64,000 bases of DNA from contig CM034240.1 in NCBI GenBank assembly GCA_019916065.1, positions 43,970,026 to 44,034,025 on the forward strand, given 5' to 3'. Below the pieces are notes generated by a model. That model had not been told where the DNA came from, did not search any database, and saw only the letters and a list, made by a program, of their open reading frames with translations. Below, one piece after another: positions 57,975 to 64,000 of the stretch (position 1 is the first letter of the stretch; each line of letters opens with the position of its first letter). This DNA comes from Vitellaria paradoxa (lineage: Eukaryota > Streptophyta > Magnoliopsida > Ericales > Sapotaceae). The position numbers were made by a program, and so were the translations under genes.

Positions 57975-58342
57975 AGGCCCCGTTTGGCATATAAATTTCT
58001 TCTATAAAATTCTATAAATTTCTAACAACTTCCATACTTTTAATTTTTCTGCCATCACTAATTTCAAAAAATTCTAATATTTTGCTAAAAAAATAAAAAA
58101 ATTCTGAAAGTAGGCTAACCGAATATGTTAATTTTTTATACAATCATATTATTCATGTCAAAAGTTTTCAAATGAGTACCATTGTCACTATTTTTTGTGA
58201 ATTTTTTGAATCCGTAGGAATGATTTTTCAAATCCGTTCTCACGATTTGCTATTTTTTAGAAAAAAAAAAGACGTCAAAATTAACTCCAAACCACATTTT
58301 ATCTCAATTTATCTTATTTTTTCTTACGCCAAACGGAGCCTA
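57975..58342. mobile_element. Long family-B element, copy 2
   Basis: From CCCCGTTTGGCATATAAATT to TTACGCCAAACGGAGCC, with short inverted termini (CCGTTTGGC against GCCAAACGG). The internal part contains a small inverted motif around GAATGATTTTTCAAATCCGTTC. Confidence 0.65.
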
Positions 58343-58686
58343 AATTGATGAGGTCAGAAAGATTTGTGGTTAAGATTGTGTCACATGTCTAATATATTTT
58401 TTTATCAACAAAATTCATAATAAAACCAAATTATTTTAAATTTATGATTGCGTTGATAATTTTTAAATTCAGATTTAATCCCAACTAACACGACCCAATT
58501 GATTCGGGTTTTTTAATAAACTAGTGCTCCAAATGCCATTGGAAGAAGATTTCTCAACATATTTAATGGTAGCAAATTTAAATATTATAAATCTGTTGTG
58601 GATAAGATAACAATATCTTTTATATACAATATATATTGCGTATGTATATAACGTGTAATAAATAATGTGCATATTATATATATATT

Positions 58687-58981
58687 TGAAATTACTGAAA
58701 ATTTTTAAAAATCTTTAAAAACCTCTAAAAATTATTCATATCTCATTGTATGAATTATTAATTTACAAATTATCTTATTTATCTGATTTTTTTGACTCTA
58801 AATACATTCTATATGCTATCTTTACGTTACATATATTGGCTCCGTTTGATTTACAAACAAATTCTAAAAAATTCTTATAAATCTCTGTTAACCTTATATC
58901 ACATCAACTTTTTTCTTTTAATACACATATTACGAACTCTCAATTTATTTCTATTTATCTTACTCTAAACTCACTCGTAAG
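58687..58981 (+). mobile_element. Two family-B MITEs in series
   Basis: 58687-58812 (ACTGAAAATTTTTAAAAATC to TTTTGACTCTAAATACATTC) and 58838-58981 (GGCTCCGTTTGATTTAC to CTCTAAACTCACTCG) are two family members 25 bp apart. Confidence 0.6.
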
Positions 58982-60954
58982 AAACAAAATCTAAACGAGT
59001 GTATGTTCTAGAAACACGTCACACGCATGTGGATCTCAATTACCACTAGATGGGATAGGGAGATTCATCACGATTTCTATATTAAATTATCTTACGCCCT
59101 ATTTTCATTAAGAATTTATCAAAATATATATATAGAGAGAGAGAGATTTAAAATCCCTCAACGTATTTGATTTATAATGGTGTAAGAAAAAAAAAGTAGT
59201 ATCAAATTTTAGAAATTAAAAATAATTAAATTAAGAACTAATTTAATAATAAATATTTTTTTATTTTTTTATAATTTTTTAATTTACTCAAACAGAATTC
59301 TGCATTTATGATTGTATATTCCATTTCTCCTTTCCTTTGCAATTTACTTATTATTTTTTTTTTCTCACTCTACATCTCTAATCCAAACACACCCTTAATG
59401 TTTGGCAAGAGAAAATAAAAAGAAAGGAAAAAATAAAAGAAAAAATGTAAAAAAAAATAAGAAGAAAATATAAAATTCTCAAATACATATTCTTACTTGA
59501 ATAGATTTTAAAATATAATAAAATATAAAGAAATTAATTTTTGGTTTAATTATTTATAATATCTCAAGTATCATGCATTTTCCTTTTATTTTTATTATAA
59601 ATAAAATATAAAAAATAAATTTGAATACTTATTGTTTTTTATTTTCTATTAGAATCCAAATACATTTTTTTTTTTAAGTTTTCTGGTGAATGATGCCAAA
59701 ATTGTCAAAATTTCTCAACCAACACCAACCAATCAGACAACCCTATAAAAGTGCAAAGAGGGTTTAGTTTACCAAAAAATATAAATAAACTCAAACTTTT
59801 ATAAACTTTTTTTAATATTTTTTTAATCAAATTTTTTCACATGTCACTTTTACACTATTTTTTTATTTATTTTTTGACTATTAAAACACACCGTTAAGAC
59901 GTAATTTTGCTTATTCCAATTAAGAGTTTGTAAAATTATAAAAATTTCATACAAAAATTTGAAATCCTTTAAAATGAAATAGAGAATTGAAATCTCGTAA
60001 AGTAACCTCATATATATTTTTTTTTTGGTAAAATTCTAGGAAAATTTCCAAAGAAAGTGACCTTTCAACTAAAATTTTTATTTCAACTAACAACAAATTT
60101 TACATTTTAATTCTAAAGATATGAACTTTTATTACAAATTGGTTTGGTGTAGATCAAAAACACAAGTAAAGAAAAAGTTAAAGTTTTAGGTTTTTAGTTG
60201 ACGTGCGTACAAATTAACATGAATACTTTAACTATTCAAAAATAAATAAATAAAATTAAATTCTCCCACAATAATTTGAGAAGTCAATTGTGTGTGTGTA
60301 TGTTTTTTCTTTTTTTTTTATCTTATATAACTTTTTCCAATAAAATTTCATATTTTTTCAATTTTTACATAGATTTGTAAATACGTCATTTAGTTAATCA
60401 GACGTCCAAATTTAGAAATTTAGATGGGTTTAGATTTATTGAATATTTAATCCTTACATCTATACTCCAATTTGGGTATGAGCCTATATCATGATTTAAT
60501 TTTATAATAAATTGAATTTAATATCTATTTATTTATAATTTAATTTTAAAAAATATATATGAGTTCATGTGTTATCAATTTTTAATACCCTAAAACTTTT
60601 TACTCTTAATTATAAATTAGTGAAAATAATAAATATGAATTGTTGAATGAGCTACAAATTTATGTATCAATACAAGTATATGCATAATTTTTTATATTTA
60701 AAAAATATATTAGATTGGATCCTGGACAAGTTGAATATAGGCATTATTGGATTTGTTAAGTCCTGAGTAATCAGATTTGGCTGTAAGGACTGACTCGAGT
60801 CTAAACTCGATCAATCGACATATCTAATTTAAGGCATATTATTAATATTCATAAAAAAAAAAGTTGCAAAAAATGTTTTGAAAAAGGAAAATCAATTTGC
60901 AACTAATATATATATATATATATATATTGCCTCATAACTCGATTGTCTTATTTA
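58982..60954. other. AT-rich gene-free region
   Basis: No gene is seen. 59400-59690 resembles the decayed elements at 29100-30000. 59765-59895 is a diverged family-A copy (CAAATTTTTTCACATGTCAC). An (AT)n run lies at 60906-60927. Confidence 0.5.
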
Positions 60955-61096
60955 AGCTCAATTTGGTTGGTTGTAAATCTCTGAAAATATCTGAAAATTT
61001 TTAAAAATTATTCACTTTTTATTTCATTACACGAATTAGGAACTTACAATTTATCTCACTTTATCTAACTTTTTATCACTCCAAACACATCCTTTA
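60955..61096 (+). mobile_element. Family-B MITE
   Basis: From GCTCAATTTGGTTGG to ATCACTCCAAACACATCC. TTTAA occurs on both borders, consistent with a short target duplication. Confidence 0.65.
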
Positions 61097-61759
61097 AAAT
61101 ATTTATTTTATGAATATAAATAACAATGTCTAAAAACTATTCAAAAATAAAAAATAAAATTTTAATAAAAAACCATAAAATAAAATCCAATTTCTCTAAT
61201 TGTCGTGGAAAGGAGCGTACAACATGTTTTTCTTTCTTTCTAATTCTTTTTTTTTTTTTTTATGGAACTAAGACTAATAAAGAAAATTTTGATACCATTT
61301 GAGATTAAAAAAATTAGATTTTTTTTCTGTTTTAATTGCTAGTTAAAAAAACTAGATAGCCCAGCTTGTTTTTTTGCATTTGACATGCAAAGAAACAGAT
61401 ATTCTTAAATATATATACATATATATTTAATTATGTACATTAATCATTTTACCTTTCGTGAAATGACCAAAAAATATATATATAATTTTGTGTAATAAAA
61501 GGGATAGAATAATTATTTCACACTAAAAATTAAAAATTAATTTTTTTCAAATACATAATTATTTTTGCTGGATTCCAAACTCCCGTTAATTTAAGAAGAA
61601 TTAGCTATTTTTTTATATGTTATATGATTTTTCAATAAAATTTGATAGATCTTAGGTATATTCACATTCATAAAAAATTATAAAAAATTAACATATGAGT
61701 AAAAATAAAATTAAATTTTAGTAAAAAAATATAGGAGGAGAAAAACAAAAGTTAATAAA
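61097..61759. other. AT-rich upstream spacer
   Basis: No gene is seen. GC content rises abruptly at about 61770. Confidence 0.4.
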
Positions 61760-62326
61760 AAAAAAGTAAGTGGCTAAATTAATCGGCTTCGAGTCGAGCG
61801 AGCGGCTTAGAAGGTTTGACGCCGTTATAACGGCGTCAAGTTCGGTGCTGAAAACGACGCTCAGAATGGCGGACACTCACGCCGAGCGTGTTTCACAACT
61901 CAAAACCCGCCCATTTCTTTTCACCATTGTCTTTTCAAAGAGGAAAACCAAACTTCCTCTCTCTCCCTCTCTCTTTCTCTCTATCTATCTATCTATCTAT
62001 CTATCAGTCTCTCCGGAGGGAGCTCGCCGGATTCCCTTTTTCCCCGCCGAGGAGTTCCATTTTCGCTTGCGACCACATGTGGAACGCCGACGACACGGAC
62101 TCTTTGATTTCTTTCTAAATTTGCTTTTTTCTTCTTTTCCATAAACAAGGAAGTGGATAGAAATTAACTGGAAGAAAATTCTGTTTGTATATTGGTGCTT
62201 GCATATATGAAGGTTTATGGGAGGCACAACTCATGCCTTAATTAATATAATTTCTCTCTCTCAATCGAAATTATGACGATTGTTTACGGAGTGTGGTTGT
62301 ACCGTCTGATTCGTCCCTCTTCTCAG
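61760..62326 (+). promoter_or_regulatory. Promoter and non-coding first exon of the right-edge gene
   Basis: A GC-rich island carries a perfect 24-bp palindrome (61816-61839), a CT-rich run and a (CTAT)n microsatellite (about 61979-62006), all typical of plant promoters and leaders. A donor lies at 62326/62327 (TTCTCAG|GTTAAA). A matching acceptor at 63208-63209 (TGTAG|GATTTGG) would place a second leader exon before the ATG at 63356. The exact transcription start cannot be read. Confidence 0.5.
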
Positions 62327-63355
62327 GTTAAATTTGCGTCCTGATCGCTTAATCAATGCAAAGTGCTTGAAAATAACCTTTTTTTTTTTTTTTGGCTGGG
62401 TTCAAAATTATGTGATCTTGCTATATGACTTGTATATGCATATAGTGACGGTTGCACGAATTTATGCGAAGAAGTACTTCTGTTGATCTTAGTGCAGGCA
62501 TTTGTAATTTTTTTTTGTGTGTGTTTCAATTTTGGAATTTGCAGTAATATTTTTGAATTTTTTTTCTTACAAATAGTATTAAATGGTACAACGGTATATT
62601 AATACACATATTACGGTTTGGTGGTGAGGGATTGCTCTTCGTGATCAATTATTGCTATCCCTCATTTGTTTTTCTTTCTTATTTTTATTTTTTATTTTTT
62701 CTGATTCTTCCTTACAGCATACACTTAATACCTATTTTGTTTGCTGAGAGAACCGAGAAAAGCAAAACTGGAATTGATTACTGAACCTCATTTTTTAGGC
62801 TTTTTAGATGTCAGAAGACTCAGAACTTCCCTGAATCCACTAAAAGGTTCAAGTGGGTTACCAACTTACCAACTTTTTCTCAAACAGAAAGTGCACTTTA
62901 ATGTTTGGTTGCTGTTTGGTAAACAAGCGATTTTTCATTTTCATGTCCCTGTTTCTTGTAGAAGCAAAAATAAAAGAGACAGTCAGTTCATCCTGTGGTA
63001 AATCTGATCTAATTGTGTCTCTTCTTTTTTTTTTGGTTTTTTTTTTTTTTCCTTTCCTGCTGCAATCTAGGTGTTTTTATATAATTTCGGACCCTCAGGT
63101 TTCAAATGCATTTAGAAGGCGGTTATTTGGTAAATTCTCTTCCGCCATTCTTGGAAATTTTATGGCGAAATTGATTCTCATGTTTGTTTCCATTTGACTT
63201 CTGCTGTAGGATTTGGTGGTCTGCTACCTGTGCAGTTGAAAATCTTTGAATTCTTCAAAAAGTAGGCTCTAAGGTCTGGAATTAGCTGGCCAGTGAGGAA
63301 GTTAGGTTTCTTTTCAAGTTTCTGTTTCATTAGGCTGTGTTGTCTAAGTTGCACA

Positions 63356-63955
63356 ATGCCAATTGAAACAATGGGTCAGAGGAGTTCATCTACATCACCT
63401 TGTTTCCTTGAAGAAATTTGCTTTTATTCTGAGGTATTTATTCTCCATATCCATTTAAAGTCTTTCCATTTCTCATTTAATGATAAGCTTTAATATGTGG
63501 GCTAGTGTTTGATAATTGTTTTAAAATTCCACTGTTTAAGATTCTTTATTCTTTTAATGTTTTTGGTCATACTTTTCAATCTGATGATGCTTACTGTGGG
63601 CAGAAAGAACTTGGATTTTGGAAGCCAAAAACTATGCATTATTGCCACGGTGAGCATCCTCACTGTCACATGATGAAGGCATCTTATTTTTGTTTTGCTT
63701 TTCTCCTCTTGTTTGGTTTATACAACGCAAGCCTGTAAATTGCATTTTTCAGGCTCAAATAAATTAAGCTAATGTATGGCACACTAAACTCAGCATTTGT
63801 ATCAACTAGTGTTGTTTTAGATATTTATTGTTATACTTATGTGTGTGTGGATTTCTTCTTATTCTTGACTAATGATTATTAAATATAATTTGGTCATATC
63901 CAATGTAGACTTAGGGAGGCACAGTACAGAATGGCGAGTCCATTCAAGCAAAAAG
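63356..63955 (+). CDS. N-terminal exons of an unrecognised plant gene (runs off the right edge)
   Basis: Three exons join in phase: 63356-63433, 63604-63649 and 63909-63955, all with AG/GT borders, giving 57 residues: MPIETMGQRSSSTSPCFLEE, then ICFYSEKELGFWKPKTMHYC, then HDLGRHSTEWRVHSSKK. The start is the first ATG after a stop-containing leader. Ser-rich and then aromatic/charged residues are seen; no signal peptide, transit peptide or named domain is evident. The next base run (GTAAAAATGAC) is an intron, since reading on meets a stop. I do not recognise the family; the rest of the gene lies outside the window. Confidence 0.6.
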
Positions 63956-64000
63956 GTAAAAATGACAAAAGTAAGCCTATGATAAGGAAAGACCTAATTT

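Noticed and set aside
61770..62144. 124-codon ORF over the promoter island of the right-edge gene
   Set aside because: It opens with GTG, not ATG, and crosses the CT-rich and (CTAT)n leader repeats, giving low-complexity protein (LSIYLSIYLS). It is best read as non-coding leader.

Overview
This is nuclear DNA from a flowering plant, most likely a dicot or another non-grass angiosperm. The evidence is split coding exons with GT-AG introns, a very AT-rich intergenic space (gene islands are clearly richer in GC), and two nuclear genes for chloroplast proteins. The gaps are full of small plant transposons. No bacterial-type operons, CRISPR arrays or phage genes are present.

Layout. (1) 22-6297, minus: signal recognition particle subunit SRP68; the first ten coding exons are inside the window and the C-terminus lies beyond the left edge. 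(2) 6.5-11.5 kb: gene-free and AT-rich, with a 0.95-kb repeat in tandem and two long-hairpin elements. (3) 11613-13799, plus: a two-exon APO-family gene (chloroplast RNA-splicing or photosystem I accumulation type). (4) 15365-27036, minus: a 29-exon vacuolar or lysosomal-type alpha-mannosidase (GH38), 1023 residues, whose introns hold a TRIM retroelement, a MITE and two tiny LINE tails. (5) 27.1-34.6 kb: gene-free, with SINE-like and minisatellite sequence. (6) 34703-36072, plus: CHLM, Mg-protoporphyrin IX methyltransferase. (7) 36991-38754, minus: a trihelix (ASR3-like) transcription factor convergent with CHLM. (8) 38.8-61.7 kb: a long gene desert of MITE families, nested insertions, an LTR-like block and one GC-richer exon-like island near 47.2 kb. 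(9) 61.76-64.0 kb, plus: the promoter, 5' leader and first three coding exons of an unrecognised gene that runs off the right edge.

The genes do not form a functional cluster. SRP68 (ER targeting) and the mannosidase (secretory or vacuolar glycan turnover) are general housekeeping genes. APO and CHLM both serve plastid photosynthesis but lie 21 kb apart with other genes between them. Exon borders were set by requiring AG/GT sites (one GC donor) and an unbroken reading frame; all coding phases add up in SRP68, APO, mannosidase, CHLM and trihelix. Family names come from recognising the protein sequences, not from any search. I found no convincing new multi-gene system. The most interesting items are small retroelement insertions with readable target-site duplications, a MITE insertion whose empty site survives in a nearby paralogous repeat, a non-canonical GC-AG intron, a perfect 24-bp promoter palindrome, and unexplained exon-like islands.
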